DNA of 64,000 nt from Pyrocephalus nanus (lineage: Eukaryota > Chordata > Aves > Passeriformes > Tyrannidae), in NCBI GenBank assembly GCA_038380795.1, contig CM076261.1, positions 94,634,418 through 94,698,417 of the forward strand, given 5' to 3'. Of this stretch, positions 22,651 to 34,290 are shown in pieces (the stretch's first letter is position 1; every line of letters starts with the position of its first letter). The notes under the pieces were generated by a model that was given only the letters and a program-made list of their open reading frames with translations, was not told the DNA's origin and ran no database searches. A program made the position numbers and the translations under genes.

Positions 22651-23150
22651 GCCCAAATGGAGAAGATTAGTTACCTCATCTTTCATCAGATGATAATGTG
22701 CTCCTGCTCCAAGACTTCCAACTCCCACACTTGCAAAAGGTGTTTTGTGGCAGCAAAGATGATCTGAGGGAATATGAGAACCAAATTTTGATCTGCAGAC
22801 TCCTTCCAAGGCAAAACTCTCCACGAACCCAAGCTGTCTGGAAGGATGACTCAAGGTTGACACTGGCCAACTCTAATTTTATCTGTTTGTCTTGCTTTAT
22901 GAACAGTGTTGGTGCCTGGCTGAAAGCCTTATGAGAAGAGGTGACTTGAGAATTTATAGCAACTTATTTGCACATCCTTCTGCACTTCTGCTTCCACCTA
23001 CAGGTGGTCAAAATGAGCCAAAAGCCACATCTGGAGTTCCACTATCTCTAAGTTGCTGTTGATGTTGCTTTAAGTGCCCAGGTAATTCTGGCAGGAGAAC
23101 TGAAGGCCATAATTTGTCCACCTGTTGTGTGAAGGTGCATTAATTCAGCC
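22651..23150. other. Unique sequence, no gene seen
   Basis: Nothing recognised on either strand. Confidence 0.4.
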
Positions 23151-23237
23151 TCTCCATGGAGTCTGTAACTCCATGGAGAAAAGAGGGGTTACAGACTGGT
23201 TGCCTCTTTTTTTTACATCCAGGTTTGCCAGGATGTA
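23151..23237. repeat. Cluster of three inverted repeats, two overlapping
   Basis: TCTCCATGGAG (23151-23161) pairs perfectly with CTCCATGGAGA (23169-23179), loop 7. AGTCTGTAAC (23160-23169) pairs perfectly with GTTACAGACT (23188-23197), loop 18, and overlaps both arms of the first, so the two stems exclude each other. TACATCC (23214-23220) pairs with GGATGTA (23231-23237), loop 10. No coding frame or known repeat covers the block. It may be a decayed element, a structured RNA or coincidence. Confidence 0.75.
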
Positions 23238-25516
23238 GTTCCCCCATGTACTGAATGGACACCTAAGTGAAGGATTTTGTCACAGTTCCTTCCCCAAAAC
23301 TCTCATGAGCACGTGGATGCCTTAAAAACCCTGCAGCCAAAATAAATAAAGCCATAGAGGACTTCTCCAATGGAGAAACCATGAATTTTGAGTCTCTGAG
23401 TTTGTCCACCAACAGGGACTCCTCAATCCACCTCTTTTCTTTAGGACACACCCTATCTCCTCGTTGCCTCTGCAGAAAGGAGATCCCTTTAAAGCTGATG
23501 TTTGACTTGATCTCTGAAAGCCACTCCAAATCTCCCGTGTCTGCTTCCATAGTCATTTCTGTGCTATGAGGTCTCCAAAGATGCTGAGGATCCTTCCAAA
23601 TATTAAAATATTCAGTACTGATCACTTGCAGCAAATATGTGTCGTGGATGAAGGGTGGGAGAAGGTTCCACACAGGATGGAGAACAAGGGGGTGACACAA
23701 ATGAGATTTGATCCATCCCTTCTTGTCTGCAACTCTCTCAAGGTTTGAGTCCCTCCTGCAAATCCTGAACAGGGAATGAGGGAGAAGAGCTTTTTTAGGT
23801 GCCAGTGGTGACAAGGGGAACGGACACTCTCGGAGGTTGGCAGAATGCTGACATTTGATAAGCTGCAGTAATGGAAAATTACAGATCTTGACCTCCCCTG
23901 GCACATCAGAGGACGTACCAGCACAGAGCCATCCCAGGGGAGAGGAGCTGTGACTGCACCTGCCTCCAAAGGGCAAGGAGAGGACAAGCCTCATGGGGGG
24001 CTGGAATTCCTGGTGCTGCCAGGACAGAGGGTGTCCTTTTGTCCTTGACTGGGTCACTGGGATGCTCTGCACTGAAGTCTGAATTGCTTGTCCCTTCCGA
24101 GATAAATCCCCTTCTGTGATGACTGTTTGTTGTGGCCCTTCCTATCCAACACATGATAAATGCCACTTTTGTCCTATTTATTTAATTTTTTTTAAACCTT
24201 CCTGGTCACTTTAGAATCAGTTGGGTGTTTAACCTGGCTCTGCTACATTTTCTGAGAAGTGGAGAATCAAAACTCTCTCTCCTGTGCTCATGCTGATGGT
24301 AGGGCTGTTCCAGTGCTTTCAACAATTTTTGTGAAGACAAAGACCTCTTTTCTGCATTTAGGAGAGTGTCCCATTCCTGAATAGCCATTCAGAAACACCT
24401 CTCACTGCATAACATCTCTATCTGCTTTCATCGCTGATAACGTTTATTTTTGCCTCTAAAATCACAACACATATCCTTCTGTTGGTACAGCTTTAGATTT
24501 GTGCAATTACTGAATGTGGCCATCGATTCAAATGAACCTCTGACCCGTTCCTTCTCACCCTGACTGTGGGCTCTTCTCTGATCTCGGTTTTTCCCTTTGA
24601 TTACGCTCATCAGTGGCCTTTTTGTGACAGTGAAAACAAAAGCTACGTGACAACAAGCCCAGGAAGACAGAAACGAGCTGCTCTGTTCCTCCTAAGCCTC
24701 ACCCTCCTTGCTGAGCAGAAGAAGCAATCAGTGGATTGCCTTCAGCTGGAGGGGTCTGAAACAGAGCATCAGCGGGATTAGAGGGGTTTAGGGGTCTTAG
24801 GATAATTGGTGGTGCTAATTTCCTATGCTGGAGATATCCAGCTGAGTGAAGATGCTGCAGAGGGAAATGTACTTTAGAACAAAGGAAAGGCAGCAGGATG
24901 ATGCTCAGGAGGGGTAAAAAAATGCAGGAGTCAGAGTGGCAATATAAAAGGATCCCAGTGAAGCAAGATCTGTAGCTTTGGTGGAAAAAAAAAAATGTCC
25001 TAGAAAATGCCATGCATAAGGCTTGGTGGAAAGTGGCAACTCGGGGTGGAGGAGGAGGAGGGGAGAGAGGAGCAATGACTGAAGGCTCCGTTAGTAACCC
25101 GAATTAAGGAGGGGAAGAGGAGCCTTTTCTTGATACTTGGGGAAAGAACAACAAATCTCTGCCCTGTCATGTCTGTGAGGAGGGTCTGTAACCTCCTTGG
25201 ATTATCTGATATCCCACGTGCACCTTGATCTTACCAAGGACTGAGAACAGGATCCACAAGTACCTGCCCATCTCCATGCTGGGGCCATCAGAGCTTGAAC
25301 AAGGTTGGGATTGGGAAGAGAAAACAGGCAGAGACTGGAAAAAAAAAAAAGAGTATGGATGAAATATTTGAGGAAAAGTGTTTCTATTGTCCAAGGACAG
25401 GATGGATCTGTGATCTTTGGGAGGTTGAAGATTATGCTGCTGACAGTGAAAAACGAGAGAGGATACAATGAGCCTCTGAGGGCTCCCCCACTGCCTGAAC
25501 ATGTGTCAGGGGAGCT
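23238..25516. other. Unique sequence, no gene seen
   Basis: The minus strand is open for 269 codons at 23263-24072, the longest frame not explained by a repeat. Its translation has no domain I recognise and its composition does not resemble a known protein family. A poly-A run of 11-12 lies near 24984 and another at 25339-25350. No repeat family recognised. Confidence 0.4.
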
Positions 25517-25744
25517 CCAGGTTGGATAGTAGGAAAAATTCCTTCCCTGAAAGGGTGGTCAGACACTGCAAGGGACTGCTCAGGGAAGAGGTGGAGTCAC
25601 CATGCCTGGAAGTGTTCAAAAAACATGTGGGTGTGGGGCTTAGGGACATGGATTAGTGGTGGACCTGGCAGTGCTGGGTTAACAGTTGGACTCGATGACC
25701 TTGGAGGTATTTTCCAACCTTAAGGATTCAATGAATCTATGAAT
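25517..25744 (+). mobile_element. CR1 LINE 3' end, 'TTAAGGTTGGAAAA' type
   Basis: GGTTGGATAGTAGGAAAAAT, CAGGGAAGAGGTGGAGTCAC, ATGCCTGGAAGTGTTCAAAA, GGACTCGATGACCTTGGAGG and TTTTCCAACCTTAAGGATTC follow CR1 order in sense orientation. It ends in an AATGAATCTATGAATT tail. Strongly 5'-truncated. Confidence 0.93.
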
Positions 25745-27810
25745 TGTTTAGACAGGATGAAATAAATCTTTCCCTGGACTGGAAGGACATGTTAAATGGG
25801 ACTTGCAAGTCCTTTCCCACTTCAGTGTTCCTGACTCTGGAACTAATCCTTCCCCTCACCGTTAAATGCAAAGATGACCTTGCACAAAAGGAAGATCTTC
25901 ACTGATTTCTTGCCTTCCCATTGTATTCTCTAAGTGACATCCTCCACCACTGTGTTCAAAAGCTCCCAGAGTAGTTAAAAATCAGTGACCTGGGGCTTTG
26001 GAGATTGGTTATAGGCTGAGCTGCCAACTCTCAGAGTGGTATCAGAACCTTTCTCAGGTGCCTGCTTGGTCAGTCTTGCCCTTGTACAGACAAACTTTAT
26101 CCCCCCAGGTCAGGCTTTCCTTAGTAGTGTTAAATATGGTGGGTTTAGGGCCACCAAAGCATTTTCTGCTAAAAGAATAACCAGTGCTGTGGCCCAGCCA
26201 ATAGATTTTTTAAACAGCCCATCTTCCCACTTGCTGTTTTATTGTGATTTGTTGTAGTTCTGTGGATTGTAGGGGTTTTCCCCAGAGAAAACCCATGTTT
26301 TTAAAGGCTTCCTGTGGTGCACAGAACAAATTCTTAGTGGACCCTCCACAGCTGCAGAATTCCAGATATAGACCAGGCCATGAATTTTAACCTTCCAGCC
26401 CCCTGAGTGTGTTTTTCCCTTTAATATTAAGAACAGCAGAAACTTCTGAGCCAGCTTTTGTCACTCAGTCCCCCGGAAACGCTCCCATGAGCTCCTAACA
26501 GGAAAGAGTTCAGCAAGCAGCTGGTTAAATCCTGCAGAGGCACGAGAAACTGTCTTAAACAAGAGGCACAAATGCTGAAACTTGGTGAGCAGAACTTCTC
26601 TGCCTCCATCTTCAGGGGAGTGAGAAGGATAGGGCATGATTAACTTATGAAGAGCTCACCGAGGCGGTGTCAGGAGCTCCAGCAGGCCCTTGTGAAGATG
26701 GGAACTGCCAGGGCATGAATTTTTAACATCTGGGCTGCATTAAGATCTTAAACGTGATGGGGACTAAACTTAGAGCCTGAACTCTGCTGCTATTTGTGGC
26801 ACAAGCCAGAGATGGGTTTAGAGGGAAGGGAGTGGAGTGATTTTTAAGGAGCTCTTGTGGGGAAGCTCCACTGGTTTGGGGTGTCAGTCCAAATTAGACT
26901 ATTTCCGGGTCTCTGCCTGGGGTCCCCACAAAGCTAATTCTGTTTTCGCCTTTAAATGCTTCCTTTGCATCCATCACTGCCCTCACCTGATGGTCTGTCC
27001 TCACCCACCCTCATGAGATCCTTCCTTCTCCCAGGCCACCTCTGCCCATCCTGTGTTGGCTGCTGGTCCCTTCTCTTCCCTGCTCTGCACACACCACACA
27101 CCCCTCTCTGCCATCCCCAGGAGGAAAACTCCTCTGCTGTGAAACCAGGAGCTGGCACTGGAGGGAAACAGCACTGAGCAACTCGAGTTTTTGTGGGAGA
27201 TGGCCAGCTGGAGGCTGCCATGGCAACAGCTGGATTTCCTCCATCCCTCTCACCCTGCTTCCCTGCTGGTTATATTAAAACGACAGCAAAAATAACAGTT
27301 GCAGGGAATCAAAGGAACCCTCATCCCCCAACAAAATCACCTGGCCTCGTTACATGTTTTCCCAGTGCAAATCCCTGCCATCCTTGCTGCTGGCACAACA
27401 ATACTGTGGTTGTTGCTTGTAGATGACAGGCAAAAAAGAGGTTGGTTTGCTTCCCCTTGATGGGCACAGCCTTTCTCTGTGCTTCTTCTCCTGTGGTCTT
27501 TGAGCTGAGTGACCGAGCCGGGGGTAAAAAATGTCTTTGGAGATGGCCATGACTTTTTGGGGCAGAGTCACCTGGGAAAGACCTGGGTTTTGGTTCCAGG
27601 AGAGGTTCCATTGGTGCTGTTTCTCCTGTGACAGCTCAGAGGACAAGCCCAACTCTTTGTCATGAGGTTGTTCCATCAGTTGTCACATAGACACGTGAAA
27701 GTCCTACTTGGCATCACCCAGCACAGGTTAGAGGTTGACTTGCTGTCTGTCCCAAACTCAGGAAAAATCTGACTGGTTTGCATCTTCCAGGGGTCCGCCT
27801 TCATCTCTCC
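25745..27810. other. Unique sequence, no gene seen
   Basis: No repeat family or exon recognised. Short open frames on both strands lack domains. Confidence 0.5.
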
Positions 27811-27952
27811 TATGTTTTTTGGTGGTTTTTTTTTTTTTTTTTTTTGTTTGGTTTTTTTTTGTTTGTTTTTGTGGGTTTTTTTTTTGTTTTTTTTTTTTTT
27901 TTTTGTTTTTTTTTTGTTTTTTTTTGTTTTTTTTGTTGGTTTTTTTTTTTTA
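27811..27952. repeat. 140-bp T-rich tract with interspersed G
   Basis: Long T runs broken by single or paired Gs, in the style TTTTTTTTTG. It is the longest low-complexity tract in the window. Translated, it yields either F/W/G-rich or K/N-rich frames, which are artefacts. Confidence 0.95.
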
Positions 27953-29637
27953 TGAGAGGGCCTATGTGTTTTTTTCTCTCTCTTCCCTTTTTGGCTCTTT
28001 GCCTTGGGAAGCACCAACATTTCGTGGAACATGGAGTAGAGAAGAAATTCCCCTGGATAAACAGGAAACTCACTCCAATTGCAAATTGATGTTTAACATT
28101 GCATCACAGGAGAGTGACTGTCTGGGGGTGCTGGAGAAGCACAATCATTCAGGCTGTGCTGCCATACTACAGACCCTTTTATTCCCAGCATTCCCTGCCT
28201 GGCACAGCTCCTTTAAGTGGTGGAATGTGCTTCCAGGGTCTGCTCACTACCAAAACTAGAGAGCTGCAGGAATCATTGTCCTCCAGGTCTGGGGTGCCTG
28301 AAGATGCCCTCAAAAATCCAGGTGGGCTGGCATCCCACCCCTGACAGTGGCCACAGTCTATACCTTCATGGACAAACAACAGATTCTGTCCCAATCTTTA
28401 GAACTCAAATGCTGAATTTAATCACTGAAGCACAGGAATGGAAATTCCTTCCCTGAGCCTGCCAGCAGTGATAATAAACTTGAGTTTTTTCATTCCCTCA
28501 TACGTCTTCAAGCTCACTCCACACTTAACATATCCCCAGGGACCTTCCTTCAGACTGGAGGCCTTGAATTGTCACAGTAGGTCAGATTTGGGAAGACTTC
28601 AACCTTGATTTCTGAATGAAGCAGCATCTAAGAGACAGCTCAGCAGCTGTAGCAGCTGAGTGGCTCTGTCCCAGTCATTGAACCTCTAGCACTGGATATC
28701 ATCTGGGAATATAACCCATGGACAGCCAGGCCTGTGATGCAGTCCAAAAAAAGTTCTCCTAGTAGCAAGATGCCCTGGCTCTCCTTGAGTCCCAGCCTGA
28801 CCAAATTTTCAAGTGGATGCTGCTGAGATGTTTGATGCTTTAGCTGCTACTAGGGCTGAGCCCTTTTTTGGGGGGACAGAGGGGTTTGTTCACTCAGAGA
28901 AGCAAGGAGTGATAGGCACATACACAGGAGGATGCAGTGAATTTGGGGCAAGGAAGCTGAATTTCAGCTTTATCTTGAGGATATCAGACTGCTGAGCTCC
29001 CGTATCCTCACTTAGTTTCACGCTGTTTGTTTTTCTCCACCACCCCCCCTCCTTCTCCTCGACAATTAACTTTGCAATTAGACTTAATTATATTCAGTAG
29101 CTACTGAATGTGTCCTGTGCCCCAGTTGCTGCTGATGGAGAAGTGCAGCAGTGGAGGTGAAAGATGCACAGTCAGCTCAGCAGAGCGTTCAACAGTGATT
29201 CACACGTCCTCTGCACGGGTGAGAACAGGGATCTCTCGCAAATCCTCGGTCTTGTGATTTACTCATCCTCTTTCTCCCACAGCATTTCACCTTTCTGTCT
29301 CATTTTAGGTGTCAAGCAACCACTCTTAAATGTCAGGGAAACCTGGAAGGATCCCTTGAGGGGTGTTTTCTTTCCCACCATAGGTGGCAAGTCTCAGGAC
29401 AGCATTATGCAACCAGAAAGCTGGTTTCGGAATGAATCACAAACCCAAGGTGCAGCCTTTGTTAGGAGAACATGATGTCCCTGCTCTCTCAGTGTCCAGG
29501 GCACACAGAGATCACCTCTGAAGCTGGCAGACCTCAAAGCCAAGTTTTGTAAAAGGTCTTTCTGAGCCAAATGTCTTCTGGTGTTATTTGACTCCAAAGT
29601 GGTCAGAAATCCAGTACCCAATAACGCTCTTGGGGTA
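27953..29637. other. Unique sequence, no gene seen
   Basis: Nothing recognised except a short AT-rich block at about 29055-29125 with GACAATTAACTTTGCAATTA and GACTTAATTATATTCAGTAG, rich in homeodomain-type ATTA words and possibly conserved. Confidence 0.5.
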
Positions 29638-30297
29638 CCAGAGAAGGACTTTGGTGGTGCTGGTGGATGAGAGGCTGGACATGACCTGGCAATGTGCACT
29701 GGCATCCCAAAATGCCAAATGTGTCCTGGGCTGCATCCAGAGCAGTGTGGGGAGAAGGTGAGGGGGAGAAATCTCCCCCTCCCGTGTGGTGAGACCCCAC
29801 CTGCAGAGCTGCCTCCAGCCCAGGGGAACATCACAGGAAGGACATGGAGCTGCTGGAGAGAGTCCAGAGGAGGCACCAAGGTGATCAGAGGGATGGAGCA
29901 GCTCTGCTGGGAGGAAAGGCTGGGAGAGCTGGGATTGTTCAGCCTGGAAAAGGCTTCAGGGTGACTTAACTGCAACCTTCCAGCACCTGAAGGGAGATGG
30001 TGAGAAAGATGGAGAGGGACATTTTCCAAGAGGCAGGGCAAGGGGAAACACCTTCAAACTGGCAGAGAGTAGGCTTAGATCAGATATTAGGAAAAAATTC
30101 TTTACTCTGAGGGTGGTGAGGCCCTGGCACAGGTTTCCAAATGTCCCATCCCTGGTGTGTTCAAGACCAGCCTGGATGAGGTTCTGAGCAACCTGGCCTG
30201 GTGGAAAGTGTCCCTGGCCAAGGCAGGGCATTGGAAGGAGATGATTTTCAAAGTCCCTTCCAACCCAAACCATCCTGTGATTCTGTGATTCTATGAC
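29638..30297 (+). mobile_element. CR1 LINE, about 660 bp of the 3' end
   Basis: It enters in the end of ORF2 at AGAAGGACTTTGGTGGTGCT and GGTGGATGAGAGGCTGGACA. It then carries the CCTGGGCTGCATCCAGAGCA block, AGGACATGGAGCTGCTGGAG, GGGAGAGCTGGGATTGTTCA, the GATATTAGGAAAAAATTC block and AAAGTCCCTTCCAACCCAAA, and finishes with three CTGTGATT/CTATGA tail units. ORF2 remnants are broken by stops and frameshifts. This is the second-longest CR1 copy in the window and does not encode an active enzyme. Confidence 0.96.
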
Positions 30298-30827
30298 TGG
30301 TATTATCAGTGCCCTTCCTGTGCTCTGGGTAAATGGCATTGTAAAAAGAAGGTACACGAGTCCATGCTGTTCTTTTGCCCAACATCCACTTTCACACCAT
30401 GTATCTGTACCAGAGATATCAATGACTCCATCAACCTCTTAACTTCTCTATTAACACAGCACATGTCAGATGGCTTTGTGACTGTTAGATGACTATAATT
30501 TCCTCTTGAGAGATTCATGGCAGTTTTCCTTCAGGGAGGATGGGGTGAGAAGTCATTTTTCCAGCCTGTGAGGCAAAGTGGGGGTTGCTGCACCTCTGGG
30601 AGAGAAGGATTTTGGTTTAGCACAGCTCTGTGTGGAAGCTGCTTGAGGGGCAAGTGTTTTGTAAAATCCGGATACAGAGAACCTTTGAAATAGAGGTTCA
30701 AGGTCTTGCAGGAAAAATATATTTGTAGATAGGACGTTTTTATTGCTGGATAACTATCTGAAGAAATAAATATGGGTGATTCTTGCTTTTAGATTCCCCA
30801 AAATCCCCCAAATTTGTATGTTGGTGT
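30298..30827. other. Unique sequence between CR1 copies
   Basis: Nothing recognised on either strand. Confidence 0.4.
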
Positions 30828-30866
30828 AGTTGACCTTTAAATGTGCCTTCCAACTCAAACTCAAAA
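30828..30866 (+). mobile_element. CR1 3' tail remnant
   Basis: TTGACCTTTAAATGTGCCTT and CCAACTCAAACTCAAAAG match the final bases of a CR1 element in sense orientation. It directly abuts an antisense CR1 at 30870, so the two meet tail to tail. Confidence 0.6.
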
Positions 30867-30869
30867 GGA

Positions 30870-31015
30870 ATCACAGAATAGAATCAGAGAATGGTTTGGG
30901 TTGGAAGGGTCCTTAAAGATCATCTCGTTCCAACCTGCCACCATGGGCAAGGATAACACCCCCTGGGTCAGGTTTTTCAGGGCCCCATCCAGCTTGGCCT
31001 TGAGCACTTCCAGGG
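30870..31015 (-). mobile_element. CR1 LINE 3' end
   Basis: ATCACAGAATAGAATCAGAG and ATGGTTTGGGTTGGAAGGGT, then TCGTTCCAACCTGCCACCAT and CTTGAGCACTTCCAGGGCTA, are the minus-strand view of a CR1 3' end. Only the last 145 bp of the element remain. Confidence 0.95.
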
Positions 31016-32375
31016 CTAAAATAATTCTAAAATAACAATGGTCATTGAATAGGAGGAAGGAGGTTTTGCTGTGAACATCAGTCTGCTTCAGATGATGTTT
31101 GCAAGCTGCTTTGGTTCCTTTATAAGCATAACCTCCTGATTTTGAAGGACAGTGGAGTGGTTTCTCTGATTTTCTGGATCAGAGCCTTCATTCCTGGATG
31201 ACTGATACTTTTATAGCCCAAAGGCAAGTAGTATTCCCTGCAGTAAGGCAGAGACCTCGTTTTCTCCCAGGAAACAGTCTCCTAAAGACAAGGATGGAAG
31301 GTGGAGCAACAGCAAACTGAAGCAGTAGCCCTTGAGTGCCTGACTGTTCTTGTTCCGTGAACAGAGAACATCATCTTGGGCTGCCAATGTGAATTAATTT
31401 TTAATGCATAATACCTCCCTCACCACTTTTTCCAGCTGGAACTTAACTAAACAAAGTATCTCTCGAGATAAAAAAAAAAAAAAAAGTCAAAAATCTCAGC
31501 CTTTGGGTCAATTTGCTGGGAGCAGAGACATCACTCAGATGCAGAACGTTGACCAAGCGCTTCCTTGGGTACTTTATCTGGGGAACCTCGGGGGAAAGCT
31601 GAAACCTCCCATCTGCCTGGTGAGAAATAGTGCTCAGAAAGATGAGGAGCCCGGTTCTGCCCGAAGAAACAGTCCCTTCTCGCTTCCAATTAGGCAGCTC
31701 ATGTCCTGCATTGTCAGAAAGACAAGGAATAGATGGAGAACGTAGAAATTTCCATCCTGCTGCTCCCTCTTCATCCCCTGCAGTGAGTGAAAACTTGATT
31801 CTTGCTGAGAACTTCTCTTTTCTTTCATCTCTTCTCCTGAATCTTATTTATTCAGTACCTTAGCAATTAAAACATTGTGTATGGTAAAATTATTTTTTTA
31901 AAAAAAGAGAAATACCCAAAATGTAACCATACCACGTTACCAGAGGAAAAGAATGGCTGGGATTGCCATAAATAAGGCAGGAGTTCATGAATAATTCAAA
32001 ATTAGAATATACTTGTTATTGTAAAGAGTTATACAGCTAATTATAGTCTATAGCCATCGCTCCCTCCAAAGCCCTGGCATTAATCACTGCAGGACATGCC
32101 AAATATTTCACTAAAAACAAAATATTGGGCTCCATAGTTCCCTGATGATCAGCAGGTCTTCCCCTAAGAGATTTTGCTGCTCTTCGGTGGCTTCTGCCCT
32201 TCGATCATGGTTGGAAAGAAATTAAAAAGGCCTTTCACTTAACAGATTTGTTCATCTCTATTAGTCCAATTGTTCCCTACAGACTTTTCCCAGAGCTGTT
32301 CCAATTCCCCTGGCACGGAAAGGGCTCAGGCTTCCACTGCTCAAAAAAACCCAGAGACTATATTTCTAAGATTAT

Positions 32376-32377
<2 letters not shown>
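31016..32377. other. Unique sequence with a possibly conserved block
   Basis: An A run lies at 31471-31485. The block 31870-32120 is AT-rich and non-repetitive, with ATTAAAACATTGTGTATGG, TATACAGCTAATTATAGTC and GGCATTAATCACTGCAGG, and has the look of a conserved non-coding element. No exon recognised. Confidence 0.45.
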
Positions 32378-32417
<40 letters not shown>

Positions 32418-32454
32418 CTGATTTCTGTTTACTATTCTGATTTTTTTTTTTTTA
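32378..32454. repeat. Poly-T run (36 T) and second T run
   Basis: A 36-T homopolymer (32378-32413), the longest pure run in the window, followed 30 bp later by a 12-T run (32443-32454). Confidence 0.95.
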
Positions 32455-34033
32455 AGATTTATCTGTATTCTCTTCAAAAAAGACTCACATCCTGCACAGA
32501 GGTGAGGAGTTAAGCACATTGTAGAGCAACATCTTTCAGGGAATGTGGCTTCCCTGTTGGTTTTCCTTTCAGATTTCCCTGTGAGCTGCAAGATTTCTGG
32601 GTTTGGATATGACTTCACTAGTTTTAGGCTATTGGCAAGCGGCAGATGTTGACTAGACATGAGCTTGGAACTGGAGATGTTTAAGGAATGAGCTCCAGAA
32701 AATCAGAATACGCCAAAAGAACTGTCTGTAAAAGGAATTTTAATGAGAATATTAATCATGAAACTCAGCAAAGAAAGTAAAATAATGTAATAGAAATATT
32801 TCATGAGAGAAATGCAAAGGCAGTATTATTTCTATAAAAATTGACAGACAGGGAGGAAAATTACTGATATCTTTAGAAGTTTGAAGAGACTAAGGAAGGA
32901 TAACAGATGGCCAGCCTGGTAGGAGTAAATCTTTCCCAAGCTTCAGATATTAAGTTGCAAGGAAATGAGGGGGTTTTTTCTACCTGCAAGTGGGAACCTC
33001 AGCATGAACACGAGTCCAGTGCCAGCAAAACTCTGCTCAGGGGAAGAAATCACTTATGGTCCAGTCTCTGGCATAAGATTTACAGTGTGTTGTATCACTG
33101 CAAATAGCTGTTGTCCTTGGTCAGACTAAATCTAACTTCCAGCCTACTTTGAAATATGAATCAATCTGATATTGCTGCGTGGAAGAGGTGGGAGGTGGGG
33201 GTTTTTTTTATTATTTTTCCTTCTACACTCGCCCATATCTTTAATTCCTATTCCCCCTGACATCTCTTTTCGGCCTACCTTTGGCTGGAACTATAAGGCA
33301 TAAGATTTGCATTCCTAAAAATGTATGGAGAGGTCTCCAAAAAAATCTAGTGTTATTATTTTTATCGTTACTGCTTCCACAGAGCGTGAATTTTCTCGGA
33401 GATCTTCAGATAAAGCCAAGAGTTTTTTAATGTCTGTACAGCCCATTTTATGGGCTTGCTCGATCCACTGGACTCCTGGATCACCCTAAGAGGTCTCCTG
33501 AGGGGCAAAGAGTTTCTGGGTCTGTTCCAAGCTCCTCTGAGTGAAAGAAAAGCCCTTGGTGTGCTCCACATCTCACCCTCTTCCACCCTCTTGGGAATTC
33601 TTTTGGGTGCTGGAAGGAGCCTCCCCCAGGTGAATTTCTGCTGCACATGGGGCACAGAGGTACCTGGAATGACCTAAAATCTCTACTATTTGGTTGAGCT
33701 TCCAAGATGGCAGGTAGGCAGGTGTGGTCCTGAAGGCAAGTAGCAGCCACCCTTATGTGCAGGAACAGAAATGGTCTCTTCACCTTCCCTGACTTAACTC
33801 ATCAAGCCCTTACTCATATTAGCTATGATGGGGGAGACATATGAGGTAAATTAAGGTTTATCTCATATTGGAGATAAATTTATCATATTACCTTAGACCC
33901 CTTCCAGATTTTAATTCAAATTATTTCACGCTGAGAACTCTGCTCATTTCATAGTTATCTGCCTATTTGGGGAAGAAAAAGGAAATAACCTCCAAAATAT
34001 TTTACAGAGGAGATAATCTGAGCAGTGACTGGC
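32455..34033. other. Unique sequence, no gene seen
   Basis: An 8-bp inverted repeat TTTATCTC/GAGATAAA with a 6-base loop lies at 33857-33878. No repeat family or exon recognised. Confidence 0.45.
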
Positions 34034-34062
34034 TTTTTTTTTTTTTTTTTTGGGGGGGGGGT
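34034..34062. repeat. Poly-T then poly-G run
   Basis: About 18 T followed by about 10 G with one T interruption. Such T/G junctions also occur, in shorter form, at 15570 and (as A then G) at 19485. Confidence 0.9.
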
Positions 34063-34242
34063 GGTAGGGAGAAATCACTGTATTGCATGGAGGAGAGGAA
34101 AACTGGGCATGCATTTTACATGACCAGGTTATTTGAGAACACGACAGCTCTAATGAGAGAGAGAGATCATCTTGCTTGTGGCTGTACAGAGTGGAGGTCA
34201 GACAGCTCTGAATTAGCAGAGTCATTAATATTCTACTACAAC

Positions 34243-34290
34243 ACAGAGCTGGAAGGGACCTTCTAGGTCATCAAGCCAACCATGTCATAT
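34243..34290 (-). mobile_element. Short CR1-like 3' end remnant
   Basis: ACAGAGCTGGAAGGGACCTT and CTAGGTCATCAAGCCAACCA match the CR1 3' end in minus orientation, but only about 45 bp are alignable by eye. Confidence 0.55.

Noticed and set aside
23263..24072. 269-codon minus-strand open frame
   Set aside because: No family resemblance, no conserved motif and no splice context; overlapping frames are open too. A chance frame is more likely, though a protein search would settle it.
27676..28259. Lys/Asn-rich and Phe-rich open frames of 87-174 codons
   Set aside because: They are the two strands of a T-rich low-complexity tract.
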